64,000 bases of DNA from Oegoconia quadripuncta (lineage: Eukaryota; Arthropoda; Insecta; Lepidoptera; Autostichidae), in NCBI GenBank assembly GCA_949316235.1, contig OX438741.1, positions 19,965,124 through 20,029,123 of the forward strand, written 5' to 3'. Position numbers and translations under genes: made by a program. The notes under the pieces are model-generated. The model saw only the letters and a list, made by a program, of their open reading frames with translations. It was not told the origin of the DNA and did not search any database. Every line of letters starts with the position of its first letter. Positions within the stretch are counted from its first letter, which is position 1. Positions 9,503-20,417 of this stretch are shown here, piece after piece.

Positions 9503-10746
9503 GGCCAGTAGTGCCAAGATTATAGTTCACTTCACGTCATACTTACTTTCGAGTTATTGAATTTCATAAATATCTACTTACCAGTTATACATAATATATA
9601 TTATTATGTCTCATTTAACAGATATTGTGAAAGCTAAAATAATAGTGCGTTGGGAGGACAATTACAGCATAAGAAGTATATATCTAGAGAATTTGCATGC
9701 AGCTGGAATCCACAAGTATAAGCGGGCCAAAAAAATTTAACTAACTGAAGCTCATCGACAAGCTAGAATAAGATTCGCCTCAAACTATCTTAATTTTGAT
9801 TGGGAGAACGAGATCGTTATTTTCACTGATGAAAAAAGCTTTAAATCTGATGATGATGGCAGAAAAATATTGTGGAGAAGACCTGGCGAACGTTATAAGC
9901 CTCAAAATGTTTTGCCATTGAGAACCAGTGGTAAGATATTATATTGTTTAAATTAAAAAGTAATATTTTATAGGATTTTTTAATCTTTAAATTAAATATT
10001 TATAAAAAGAAATTTTTATTTTTACAATGAAAATTTTAGTTAGCAGCTCAATTAAAATTATATTTCAATATTTAATATTTATAACAGTGATATACCTCTA
10101 ATTTATGCAATGTGGCTTATTTGTGAACTAATATGATTGTTGTTTTCTAGGTTATTGGGGATGGATGTCATCGATGGGCCCAGGAGAGCTAGTCGAATTC
10201 GGCGGTCGCATGAACAGTGAAAAATATTTGGAAATTTTACGAGACGTGATGATTCCAACAGTGCGCAATGTTTATCCAGAGGGGCAAATATATTTTATTC
10301 AAGATAATTGTTCTGTGCACCGTTCAAATTTAGTTAGAGGGTGGCTGGCCACCCAGAACGATATAATAGTTATTGAGTGGCCATCGAAAAGTCCAGATTT
10401 GAACTTAATTGAAAACTTGTGGGGTCAAATGGTTCTCAACTGGGACACAAGTGAAGTTCAAACTAAAAAAAATCTAGACGAAGAGGTTATGAGATCTTGG
10501 GACCTTATGCGTTTAAATAATATGTGTTCGACCATGGTAAGCGGAATGAAAAACAGACTGGAACAAGTGCTTTATGAGGTTATATGAGGGTTACCCTCTT
10601 CGATATTAAAGATCATTCACTGCCGTAGGTTTTATTTTTAACCGACTTCCAAAAAAAGGTATTGTAATAACTAAAGGTATTGTAATAATTGTATTAACAC
10701 CCTTAGCAGTTTCAATAAATTGTTATTTACTTAGCACTATTTGGCC
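9503..10746 (+). mobile_element. Tc1/mariner-superfamily transposon, decayed
   Basis: About 1.24 kb surrounding the transposase pseudogene at 9,606. Candidate imperfect terminal inverted repeats are GGCCAGTAGTGCCAAG at 9,503 and GCACTATTTGGCC ending 10,746 (one gap). They sit about 100 bp before the start codon and 160 bp after the stop, as expected for a compact Tc1-like element. I could not see a clean TA duplication, so the exact ends are uncertain. Confidence 0.55.
9606..10587 (+). pseudogene. Tc1-like transposase with one intron, dead
   Basis: Cut-and-paste DDE transposase. Exon 1 (9,606-9,930) starts MSHLTDIVKAK, meets an in-frame TAA at codon 45 (9,738-9,740), and continues LTEAHRQARIRFASNYL to TDEKSF, which holds the first catalytic Asp. 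A GTAAGAT...TTTTCTAG intron (9,931-10,150, 220 bp, phase 1, interrupting a Gly codon) must be removed to join it to GYWGWMSSMGPGELVEF. Exon 2 (10,151-10,587) carries the second Asp (IQDNCSVH) and the Glu in KSPDLNLIENLWG. I count 35 residues between the second Asp and the Glu (DD35E, against 34 in classical Tc1). The joined frame is 253 codons. Most of the N-terminal helix-turn-helix region is missing, so with the stop it cannot be functional. Confidence 0.8.
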
Positions 10747-11317
10747 CCACACGTTACAGTTTACAGTTATGTAAATATCATCCTATGATTAAAAAAGTTG
10801 AGAGATGTAAATTGTTACTTAATAAAGGTAGCATGTTGGTTCTCTCTTTAAAAGATTAATCATAGTGTGAATTTATAGAACTCATATATAGTTGTTAAAA
10901 AATAAAATAAAATATTTAAATATTAAAATGGCTTTTTATTTATTATTAGCTCTGTTTAATAACATATGCTAATTATTACTTATTCTAATGAATAAAGTTA
11001 TAATTACAACCAAAACAACACCAAAATTTTAATTTAAAAAAGTCTTGGAGGTTCGGGATTCGAACTTGCTACCATCCATTTGATCTTAGCCTATTTGTTA
11101 ATTGCGCCACGCAACCTTTGCTCTTTCTGATGAAAACAATCGTATGGTTCCGCTCTGCTTGCTATCCGTTGGTTCGCTGTTCGTTTGTTGAATAATCAAC
11201 AGATTGCATTAGTGGCATGGTCAAAGGTTTAACACTGGATTGTTTAGAGATAAGTTTTATCTCTGTTGATAGATGGCGTTTTTAGTGGGTCAGCTATCCA
11301 AATGGCTAACTGTACAT
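10747..11317. other. No protein gene seen
   Basis: A+T-rich sequence containing only the tRNA-like stretch described at 11,038. Confidence 0.4.
11038..11112 (-). other. tRNA-like relic
   Basis: On the minus strand: A-box-like GTGGCGCAATTAAC and, 32 bp later, a B box AGTTCGAATCCC, then a T run (TTTTTT) that could end Pol III transcription. The T-arm and acceptor stems do not pair well, so this is not a working tRNA. It is either a tRNA pseudogene or the head of an otherwise lost SINE. Confidence 0.35.
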
Positions 11318-11400
11318 AAAGTCACGACCTTTATCGCAAATAGAGTAGTCAGAGATATCCCAAGTATTAGCGTTAAAGTTTAATGCTTTAAACAACATTC
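11318..11400 (+). repeat. Dispersed repeat R-A
   Basis: GTCACGACCTTTATCGCAAA and GTCAGAGATATCCCAAGTAT, diverged; the same family as at position 1. Confidence 0.55.
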
Positions 11401-11794
11401 GCTGTTCAGTTTTCGAAATATACAGAAATGCACATAATATGGACATGGAGTGGCGCAAATCTATCGAGGCGTTTTTTGGTGGAAACTCTCTTAGTCGCAT
11501 TTGACAGCACCCACAGACGGGTTGGTTCTATTATTTTTACGTGCAGAAATCACATGGCAAGCCTCATTTCTCGCATTTGCATATTCGTATCCGATTATCG
11601 AGATCAAGCTACGTCTGTCGCGGTCAGTCCTTGTATGACCACCACTAGTGAAATTTTTACACAAGTACATCGAGCGTGTTGAAAGTAATCATGAGGCCAA
11701 GTCTGTGGCCTATAATGGCTGTATGAAAACACTGTCTTGCAGATTGCGGGAGCGCTCTGCCCGTCACTTGCATACAGGCAGTGTGCGCGTAGCC
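11401..11794. other. No gene seen
   Basis: Slightly GC-richer than its surroundings. Overlapping short frames on both strands have no recognisable motif. Confidence 0.35.
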
Positions 11795-11995
11795 AGCGCT
11801 TGACCTCAATCACACTTGATGTTAAGAGAAGATAAGATCGAATGTGATAGCGCGCCCACCTGGATAAAACATGCTATCAACATTGCACCTTGGCGGCAGG
11901 CTTAGATAAGATCTTGGTAGCTGGCCAGGCTTATAAATGCGCTACCACCTACCAAACCGAGTATAGGTTCTATACATGTATCCTACTAGAAATCG
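11795..11995 (-). mobile_element. SINE-1 remnant, strongly diverged
   Basis: Recognisable blocks in order: TTGACCTCAATCACAC, TTAGATAAGATCTTGGTAGC and CTACCAAACCGAGTA. Several internal gaps mark it as one of the oldest copies here. Confidence 0.6.
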
Positions 11996-12650
11996 AAATC
12001 GAAAAAAAAAAATTATAATCGTTGGGCAGTTCGAACCTGCACTAATTTTTTTAGAAAATCCACGAGACCAGGCATGCCGAATTGTCCGTCAAAATCTCCT
12101 CAGTGCTTTTTTACGAAGATGACAACCCTAGCCTGCCTCTGGGAGGGGAGCTCGCGCAGCCGGCCAGAAAATCTGTACGAATGAATTTGTATCATGGCAA
12201 ATAATATTACCTTTTTTATTTTTAATGTCCTTATAAGGCATGTCGTTTAGCGGGCTTGGAAATTATTAATATCCATGCTGGATATTAGGGAGTAACAGAG
12301 GGCGGCAAATATGTACCTGTAAAATTACAGAGTATATACCGAACGTCGAAAACGTACGTAGCTAGGGTAGGGTTTCAGAGCAGAACAATTAAGACATTAG
12401 TTTGTTGTTCTTTGAATCCTTTTTCTGTGTAATTTCAAACTGTCAAGGGATAAGAAATACGCATCCCTAACTATTGCATATTGAGACTCGAGAACCACTC
12501 CTATTATCTATGTAATCTTTGTTAAGTATTCTGCCGCATATTATATTAAAAGCAATTTTGGCATTTTGAATAAATGAATAAATAGGTAATTAAAGCTGAA
12601 TATTGTATAGCAAGTCATTGATCGAGGGAGTTTTAGATTTGAATGTGGCA
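11996..12650. other. No gene seen
   Basis: Includes a short GC-rich spot (GGGAGGGGAGCTCGCGCAGC, 12,141) but no repeat or coding pattern that I can name. Confidence 0.4.
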
Positions 12651-13210
12651 AAGCTTTTTTCAGAACTAGCTATATTTATCACGCTTTTAATACTATCACT
12701 TGTAACTATGTATTTAAATGAAGCTTTTTTCAGAACTAGCTATATTTATCACGCTTTTATTACTATCACTTGTAACTATGTATTTCAATGAAGCTTTTTT
12801 CAGAACTAGCTATATTTATCACGCTTTTAATACTATCACTTGTAACTATGTATTTAAATGAAGCTTTTTTCAGAACTAGCTATATTTATCACGCTTTTAT
12901 TACTATCACTTGTAACTATGTATTTCAATGAAGCTTTTTTCAGAACTAGCTATATTTATCACGCTTTTAATACTATCACTTGTAACTATGTATTTAAATG
13001 AAGCTTTTTTCAGAACTAGCTATATTTATCACGCTTTTAATACTATCACTTGTAACTATGTATTTAAATGAAGCTTTTTTCAGAACTAGCTATATTTATC
13101 ACGCTTTTAATACTATCACTTGTAACTATGTATTTAAATGAAGCTTTTTTCAGAACTAGCTATATTTAACACGCTTTTATTACTATCACTTGTAACTATG
13201 TATTCAAATC
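12651..13210. repeat. 70-bp satellite-like array, eight units
   Basis: Eight head-to-tail units of exactly 70 bp, each starting AAGCTTTTTTCAGAACTAGC. Two variants differ at two linked sites: A (CTTTTAATAC with TTTAAATG) and B (CTTTTATTAC with TTTCAATG). The order is A B A B A A A B-like; the last unit has extra changes. The unit contains a HindIII-like AAGCTT. A short frame through it is a repeat product. Confidence 0.95.
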
Positions 13211-13440
13211 TTGAAAGTTAATTTTATCATTGGGCCCTTGGTCTTCTGATACGAAACAATTTGTAAAGGATTTATCCGTTAGACTGGGCCACGCCTCTGG
13301 AGATGTGAAAGCTGGTGCCTACTTTGCTCAGCAGCTGAGCTTATGCATTCAGCGGGGCAATAGCGCTAGCGTACTACGTACTATGCCTCACGGCAGCGAG
13401 TTGGACGGCGTATTTTTAATTGTGTTTTATTAATTTGTGG
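13211..13440 (+). pseudogene. LINE-F ORF2 C-terminal fragment
   Basis: The frame 13,230-13,433 reads GPWSSDTKQFVKDLSVRLG, then AGAYFAQQLSLCIQRGNSAS. The Gly-Pro-Trp and IQRGN blocks recur at 24,660-24,830 in this window, and I recognise them from insect retroelement ORFs. It begins directly after the 70-bp array and covers only the last 60 or so residues. Confidence 0.6.
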
Positions 13441-13653
13441 TTTCATGTAACACACTTAATTTGAATACAGACTCTCTATTTATTGTTTCTAAATTGTCGT
13501 ATCGAAATGAAACTTTGTATGTATATGTAATTCTACTATAATTTCATATCTTGGAGCTAATCTGATGATGGAGTCAGCAGGTGGATAGTTGAACTTTTCG
13601 TTGGGTACTAGTAAACCCCTCGAGTTCGGTATTATATAATTAGGTAATTATTG

Positions 13654-14033
13654 AGTCTTTACCTATGAAATTAGAGTTTTTTTTCTTCGTTAATAAGATG
13701 TACCAATTCCTGCGATTTTCAAAGCTATATCCAAATTAGTTTTTTATTTGGAAAATGGAATATTATTTCAAGGTTTCACATGAAATATTTTCTAATTTCT
13801 GGGGTAAATCACATAATAAAAAAAGTTTAAATAGAGCTCATGTGCTTCTCATAATCATTTCTTAGATTCGCTGAAACTTTTATAAAGCTTAACTTAATGT
13901 TATCCGATAGTACACACAAAGTTTAGCTAAATTTGGATTTGCCGTTCCCAAAAAAAAATCAAAAATGTTTGTATGGAGAAAACAGTCTTAATGAAATTCT
14001 TCATACAAAACGCCAATTTCATAGGTAAGGACC
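13654..14033. mobile_element. MITE-1 copy
   Basis: About 380 bp flanked by inverted repeats: GTCTTTACCTATGAAATTAG at the left and AATTTCATAGGTAAGGACC at the right. A second copy lies at 23,971-24,346 in the same orientation; this one has an extra stretch (AAGGTTTCACATGAAATATT). No coding capacity. Confidence 0.8.
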
Positions 14034-14624
14034 TAATATTACGAGACCAATAGATCGGCGATTCCGGTTTAGCGTGTTTTTTAGTTTTTTTTAAACTATA
14101 CTATTTAAGAATCATTTTTTATTAAGCACTACTGCTTTACTATACATTGACTTGACAATCAAAACTTGAATCCAACTTCAAAATTGAAATTAAAAATGAA
14201 TAATCTATTACTTCCATCTCCCCTTTACATTATGTAGGTCTAGATGTTGCTACTGTGAATAAACAAACAGATTGAGTGCTTGGCTAAAAGCTACATTTTT
14301 ATTGGTGAGTGTACTATTTGGCATTCTGAAAATAACGGTGATATTAAAACAGCAACTTGTTACATGCTGCGCAACAAGGGTTGTCGATAACGGAACATAA
14401 TTTTTTATTAATTTAAACGTAACAACTATAAATTTAAAATTTAGAAAACCCCCTATAATATGGAGGACTTATGAAACAATGATTATATAATCCAGGTTGA
14501 TACACAACACAATGAAAGAACACACATACACACACATAAAACAAACGGTGCTCAAATCGGACCATGCCACACAACGCCGTCAAACACATAAAATCCGTCG
14601 TTTTTCCTCGGTGGTTTTTCAAGT
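14034..14624. other. No gene seen
   Basis: A+T-rich, with a CACACATACACACACA microsatellite at 14,520. Confidence 0.4.
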
Positions 14625-14705
14625 ATTAATCTCTTAATGTTTGGAACAACCAAACGCTTTAGTTTGGGATATCTTTGACCACCCCACTTGGGAAAAAAGT
14701 CGTGA
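14625..14705 (-). repeat. Dispersed repeat R-A
   Basis: TTAATGTTTGGAACAACCAA and TTTGGGATATCTTTGACCAC, close to the copy at position 1. Confidence 0.6.
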
Positions 14706-14814
14706 GTTTATGTATGTATGCAATTTAATACGAAGTTCGTGGATTAAATATAAATACTTTTATTAACTGCAGTAAAACAACTTGATAGTACGCAACCCAT
14801 ATTGACCTAGTCCT

Positions 14815-14885
14815 GACTCGCTTGCAAGGTTTATATTTTTTGTTTGGGACTAGATAATTGATGTAAGTGTTCAAAATATTTAATT
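14815..14885 (+). mobile_element. SINE-2 (subfamily b) tail
   Basis: TTTGGGACTAGATAATTGAT and TGTAAGTGTTCAAAATATTT match the 3' end of the copy at 40,495. Head and body are absent. Confidence 0.5.
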
Positions 14886-15645
14886 TTATTATTATAATTA
14901 ATTGTAGTGGGATATGGTGATGATAATTATCATCTTACATCATCATCGCCTTCCTCTAGCGTTGGAAATCTCTCCAGTTTTAAGTCCTACTCCAAAAACA
15001 ACTTATAAAATTCCATTCGCTTTACTACACATTTTTTAAGTCGTGTCAAAGAGAATAGTCTACTTTGCAGTATTTCGTGATTATGTGTGGGAAGGTTTCA
15101 TAGAGTCAACTACAAAATTGTTAAAAAGTTACATAATGAAAAACAAAGTAAGTATTTTGGTCAGCCCTGGCACCGGCATGCAAATGAGGAGCGTCGTGTT
15201 TATGTTTTAATACAGACCGTTGATCAATAAGCTCTGTTCTTTGTTTAGTAGAAAAAAGTTAAAATTAAAACCTTTTCGGTACCATGTTTCTGCAAATAAA
15301 TATTCATTCATTCATTCATTCATTCACTCATTAGGGGAGTGAGATCTAAAATAAAATAGTGACATATTTGTCTGTTGTGATATTTTCCTATATCTACCTT
15401 CATTTTCCTATGAACAAAAAAATACTTTAGCGAAATAAAGAGGGGTGTTGTAAAATTGGAGTCTTTAACTCTGTTTCAATATGATTCTGAGGTATTCTTA
15501 CTTCAAAAAGAACTCCGAAAGACTTGAAAACGATTTCTTTTTACGAAAACTGGTGTTTGAAAGATGGTTCTTTTACAAGAGCGTCTCCAGGCATCGTAAG
15601 GGAGCGTCACTTGTTTATGTGAGGCCCTGGCCATCAAACTAAGTT
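14886..15645. other. No gene; LINE-like tail with a microsatellite
   Basis: Mostly featureless. Around 15,275-15,340 ACCATGTTTCTGCAAATAAA runs into six ATTC repeats, a layout typical of a LINE 3' end. Confidence 0.4.
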
Positions 15646-15830
15646 TTTTTTTCATCACAACGGGTTAGCACTTGAGCTTAATCACACCTGGTATTAAGTG
15701 AAGATGAGGGCGAAGCGTACTGAACCGGAAACCCTATCTTATTTGGGGGACTGGCTATCTTATCTCTGACAACCTGAACACATCAGTGATATTAACATTG
15801 CTGTTTGGCGGCAGATTTAGATAAGGTAGA
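15646..15830 (-). mobile_element. SINE-1 copy, 5'-truncated
   Basis: Tail and body present (CACAACGGGTTAGCACTTGA to GGCGGCAGATTTAGATAAGG); the tRNA-like head is missing. Confidence 0.75.
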
Positions 15831-16521
15831 AGTAGAAGTGAAATAAAAAGGACATCAAAAATTTTTTAGAAATGACAACTAAAATCGTAATATTCAATTA
15901 TTTTCATTACTTTTGGTTAATTGAATAGTAAAATGATTAAGATTTTTTGCTTTCCTGAAAAGTTGATAATTTTGAGTTACGCGGTGTTTGAACTTAAGTG
16001 TTACGTAAGTGTTAAGTATTACTTGCGCAGAGATCTCGACTTGAGGACAGTTAAAAAGGGACAGCTTTATGTAACTTATATATCGGGATCTCTTTCTAAC
16101 TATGCTCAAGCGTAGATCTAGTCTAAATATTCTAATTTTAGAGTAATACCTGTTATCGAAATACATAAGTTTTAAATTGAAGATTTCAAATAAGCACTTT
16201 CTGGTCTCATTTTTTCTTAACCTCTTCTAATGGAATCATTGAGAACTTAACCTTCAAAGGAAAGAGAGTTTTGAACAATATAAAAATAGATTTTTTAAGA
16301 TTTTTTTTTGTTTTTGCATAATGTTTCTTAGCCATATTGATAAATATCGGTTCAGCCGTTTTGAATGCTTTTATCATAATTGATTTATTCACTCATAGAG
16401 GATAGTTTGATGGAAGACTTTCTAAATAATTTATTAATATAACAGCAGATTTAATTTACAATTTTATCATTAGGCTTACAGACATCATGAAGAATGAATA
16501 ATTTTTGCCTTCGATAACAAT
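15831..16521. other. No gene seen
   Basis: A+T-rich. Short frames occur on both strands (for example 15,894-16,166 minus) without motifs. Confidence 0.4.
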
Positions 16522-16786
16522 ACCGGGTGAAATTTAATTCGTGTAATTCCTGTTTACTGGTGAATCCGCTCCTGATTACGAACAACTTTCCACTAGGAGC
16601 CATAGCCGATTTCAGTCGAAAATTGTTGGACTTCCATACCAAAGGTGGTTTCAGAATGGTTTACTTTGTATGGGTAACCGAAAATGTTTTGATCGAATTC
16701 GACTATGCTTCCTTGGGGAAAGTTGTTCGTAATCAAGTGTGGCGTCACCAGTTAATGGGAATTACATGAATTTAAATTCACCCTGT
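16522..16786. mobile_element. MITE-2 copy
   Basis: Ends CCGGGTGAAATTTAATTCGT and GAATTTAAATTCACCCTG form inverted repeats, with TA outside each. Related copies are at 22,659-22,904 and 27,355-27,491. The TA flanks suggest Tc1/mariner-type mobilisation. Confidence 0.7.
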
Positions 16787-16799
16787 ATACTTTTGACTA

Positions 16800-16945
16800 T
16801 GTATTCATTTAATGGGAAGTGACGATGTGGCCGAAGATGAGGCACACGATCTCAGTAGATGCCTATTCACCCTGCTCTTGAAGATCCCAAGGTTGTGGGA
16901 TTCAGGAAAGACTGACGCCAGCATGGATATTCTGCTATGCTTTGA
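16800..16945 (+). repeat. Dispersed repeat R-B
   Basis: GAAGTGACGATGTGGCCGAA and TTGAAGATCCCAAGGTTGT, shared with 47,158-47,345 in the same orientation. Probably a LINE fragment, class not established. Confidence 0.55.
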
Positions 16946-17269
16946 AAATTATGACGAACAGATACCAAGTCGCAAAGTAGATAATCACCAACAAATGTTT
17001 CAAAGTAGTCTGATTTAGAAATTTATCCTGACCTGCTAAATCTCCAAAACTCAAATACCCAATAAATAACCACACAAATCACAGAAAATAAATCTAAACT
17101 GTAAGTTCAAACCGCAGATGTCCACCGTCCTACATTAGTAGCTGGTTCAGTAATCAGGATTCGTTCTGGTTAACCATAGTTCTCAAAGTTCTTTTATATC
17201 CTTGCGATGGCGGGTTGGACACCATATAGTATCCCAAAAAATTCAGCCGACGCTATTTCAGCAAATAGT

Positions 17270-17385
17270 TTAAGAGGGTTTATCCCACACGTTATATCAC
17301 ACAAACTTTGAAATTCAAATTTACCGAAATGAATAAACCGATTCTAATGAAACTTTAAAGCACGTATATAGTAGCGAACATTTTC
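17270..17385 (+). repeat. Dispersed repeat R-C
   Basis: GAGGGTTTATCCCACACG and AACCGATTCTAATGAAACTT recur at 62,925-63,020 (plus) and, inverted, at 22,567-22,613. The two nearer copies sit on either side of the Helitron. Confidence 0.5.
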
Positions 17386-17475
17386 TAAAAAGAGTATTGA
17401 AACGAAATTAGCGCGGTTTTAAGTTTTCCATAGTAACAGAAAATAATGTAAAATTCTTTTAATTTTTATATTTTA

Positions 17476-17500
17476 CTAGCAGCTGCCCGCGACTTCGTCC
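17476..17500 (-). terminator. Helitron 3' end with hairpin
   Basis: On the minus strand the hairpin CGCGGACGAAGTCGCG (4-5 bp stem) lies 12 nt from the terminal CTAG. In Helitrons such a hairpin marks where rolling-circle transposition stops. Confidence 0.75.
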
Positions 17501-17704
17501 GCGTAGACTACATGAATCAACACTTTATTACTTTCCCACGGGAATACATTCAGCAGAAAAATTACCATGTAGAGTTTATCTCAAACAGGAAAAGACCCTG
17601 GGCAGATAACAAGTATGTGGAACCATGTTGATGTTTTGCCAGGTAAATGAATTAAGACAGGGATCCATTAAAAGACCTTTCTGAAAAATTCTGGTTTATA
17701 TTTA

Positions 17705-18160
17705 TTAAAGTACTTCCTTATAAACAACATTTTTTGCCATGTTTGAAGGTGGTAGCAATAGAACCAAACTTTGAGGTGAACTTACACGTGAGCCTGCCAC
17801 ATAGAACTGACCGTGAGAGAAACAGTCCTGTCGTAGGTCTACTCCGGCGAATTTGAGAGTTTGCCCCTGCGACTTATTTATTGTCATGGCAAAACAGACC
17901 TTTAGTGGAAACTGAAGCCTTTTGAATTCAAAGGGAAGATCATTTGGTATTAATGGAATACGCGGTACAAACACTGTTTCTCCCTGAGCAGGTCCTGTTA
18001 AAATAGTGGCCTCTACTACGTTCCGGTGCAAAGCCTTGACTTGCAACCTAGTACCGTTACAAAGTTTGGGTGGCTTTAAATTTCTCAATAACATAACAGG
18101 TGCACCCACACGTAGTAAAAGTCTGTGATATGGCATACCCGGTGGGTTCAAAGTGTTCAA
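17705..18160 (-). pseudogene. Helitron PIF1-like helicase, C-terminal part
   Basis: A 151-residue frame matching the last part of Helitron RepHel proteins: GAPVMLLRNLKPPKLCNGTR near residue 18, PRIPLIPNDLPFEFKRLQFP near 66-90, the helicase motif TINKSQGQTL near 94 and SHGQFYVAGSRV near 114. The usual YVACSRV has Gly for Cys. The frame is open to its stop, but everything upstream (Rep domain and helicase motifs I-IV) is replaced by the tandem array at 18,161, so it cannot be an active enzyme. A host PIF1 gene is unlikely given the Helitron ends around it. Confidence 0.85.
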
Positions 18161-18637
18161 CTCACCCTTATCTCATTCTCTAACCCCAAGGGGCTAGCTT
18201 CAAAACAAATGGCATTTTCGTAATCAACGTCCCAAAAAACCTAAATAATGACACCAATATTGACTTTTTTGGTATCAACCCCCACCCCTATCTCAACCCT
18301 AGAGGGTTAACTTAAAATAAATGTCATTTTCATAATCAACATCCCATAAAACCTAAATAACGACACCAATATCGATTTTATGGTTTTAACCCCCATTTCA
18401 CAACCCAGGGGGTTGAATTCGAAAAATCTCAAAACACGTATTAGCTTATTTGTTCCTAGGAGTACTCTTGCGAAGTTTCGAGTCGAAAATAGTCGAAATG
18501 TCCAAGTTATACTGTTTCTTCATACAAACTTCCCACTCCTGTTTCACCCCCTTAAAGGGTGAATTTTGAAAAATCCTTTCTTAGTGCTCCCCTAGACCTC
18601 GTAAGGAACCTACGTGCCAAATTTGGAAATTCTATTC

Positions 18638-19157
18638 ACCCCTTTGACTATGACTATGACTTTGACTAAAACTTTAACTATGACTTTGACTATGACTTCG
18701 ACTATGACATTGACTACGACTTTGACTTTGACTATGACTATGACTTTGACTATGACTTTGCCTATGACTATGACTTTGACTATGACTTTGACTATGACTT
18801 TGACTATGACTTTGACTATGACTTTGACTATGACTTTGCCTATGACTATGACTTTGACTATGACTTTGACTATGACTTTGACTATGACTTTGACTATGAC
18901 TTTGACTATGACTTTGACATGACTTTGACTATGAATTTTACTTTTCGACTTTGAGTCTTCGACTTTGAGTCTTCGACTTTGAGCCTTCGTCTTTGAGCCT
19001 TCGATTTTAAGCCTTCGACTTTGAGCCTTCGACTTTGAGCTTTCGACTTTGAGTCTTCGACTTTGAGTCTTCGACTTTTAGCCTTCGACTTTGAGCCTTC
19101 GACTTTCAGCCTTCGACTTTGAGCCTTCGAATTTGAGACTTTGACTCTTCGACTTCG
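18638..19157. repeat. Hexamer and 14-bp tracts, unit 1
   Basis: Alternating TTTGAC and TATGAC from 18,647 to about 18,930, then repeats of TTCGACTTTGAG(T/C)C to 19,157. The plus strand reads repeated Thr-Met-Thr-Leu and the minus strand a 14-residue Ser/Lys/Arg-rich repeat. Confidence 0.9.
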
Positions 19158-19936
19158 ACACCAATTTGAATTTGTGATTTTAACCCCTACCACTATCGCA
19201 ACCCGTAAGGGGTTAGCTTCAAAATAAATGTCATTTTCGCAATCAACGTCCCAAAAAACCTAAATAACGACACCAATATAGACTTTTTTGGTATCATCCC
19301 CCACCCCTATCTCACCCCTAGAGGGTTGGCTTAAAATAAATGTCATTTTCATAATCAACATCCCAAAAAACCTAAATAACGACACCAATATCGATTTTAT
19401 GGTTTCAACCCCCATTTCACACCCCAGGGGGCTGTTTTTCGAAAAATCTCAACTCACCCTTATCGCATTCTCTAACCCCAAGGAGTTAGCTTCAAAACAA
19501 ATGGCATTTTCGTAATCAACGTCCCAAAAAACCTAAATAATGACACCAATATTGACTTTTTTGGTATCAACCCCCACCCCTATCTCAACCCTAGAGGGTT
19601 AACTTAAAATAAATGTCATTTTCAAAATCAACATCCCATAAAACCTAAATAACGACACCAATATCGATTTTACGGTTTTAACCCCCATTTCACAACCCAG
19701 GGGGTTGTTTTTCGAAAAATCTCAAAACACGTATTAGCTTATTTGTTCCTAGGAGTACTCTTGCGAAGTTTCGAGTCGAAAATAGTCGAAATGTCCAAGT
19801 TATACTGTTTCTTCATACAAACTTCCCACTCCTGTTTCACCCCCTTAAAGGGTGAATTTTGAAAAATCCTTTCTTAGTGCTCCCCTAGACCTCGTAAGGA
19901 ACCTACGTGCCAAATTTGGAAATTCTATTCACCCCT

Positions 19937-20417
19937 TTGACTATGACTATGACTTTGACTAAAACTTTAACTATGACTTTGACTATGACTTCGACTATGA
20001 CATTGATTACGACTTTGACTTTGACTATGACTATGACTTTGACTATGACTTTGACATTGACTATGACTTTGACTATGACTTTGCCTATGACTATGACTTT
20101 GACTATGACTTTGACTATGACTTTGACTATGACTTTGACTATGACTTTGACTATGACTTTGACATGACTTTGACTATGAATTTTACTTTTCGACTTTGAG
20201 TCTTCGACTTTGAGTCTTCGACTTTGAGCCTTCGACTTTGAGCCTTCGTCTTTGAGCCTTCGATTTTAAGCCTTCGACTTTGAGCCTTCGACTTTGAGCT
20301 TTCGACTTTGAGTCTTCGACTTTGAGTCTTCGACTTTTAGCCTTCGACTTTGAGCCTTCGACTTTCAGCTTTCGACTTTGAGCCTTCGAATTTGAGACTT
20401 TGACTCTTCGACTTCGA
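19937..20417. repeat. Hexamer and 14-bp tracts, unit 2
   Basis: Same order as in unit 1, with a shorter hexamer tract and an extra TTTGACATTGAC step near 20,050. Confidence 0.9.

Noticed and set aside
12651..13210. CRISPR or coding repeat
   Set aside because: Units are contiguous without unique spacers and full of stops.
16451..16769. Opposing 63- and 80-codon frames
   Set aside because: They cover a MITE-2 copy; the related copies do not keep the frames.
17705..18160. Host PIF1 DNA helicase gene
   Set aside because: Sequence is of the Helitron type, lies within Helitron ends, and lacks all upstream helicase motifs.
18614..18922. 102-codon Met/Thr/Leu repeat frame (also 19,907 and 21,166)
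   Set aside because: It is the translation of the TTTGACTATGAC tract inside the Helitron array; composition and length follow the repeat.
18906..19193. Ser/Lys/Arg-rich 95-codon frame resembling a basic nuclear protein (also 20,183 and 21,416)
   Set aside because: Three phases of a 14-bp tandem repeat give a 14-residue period; no start context, no conserved change.
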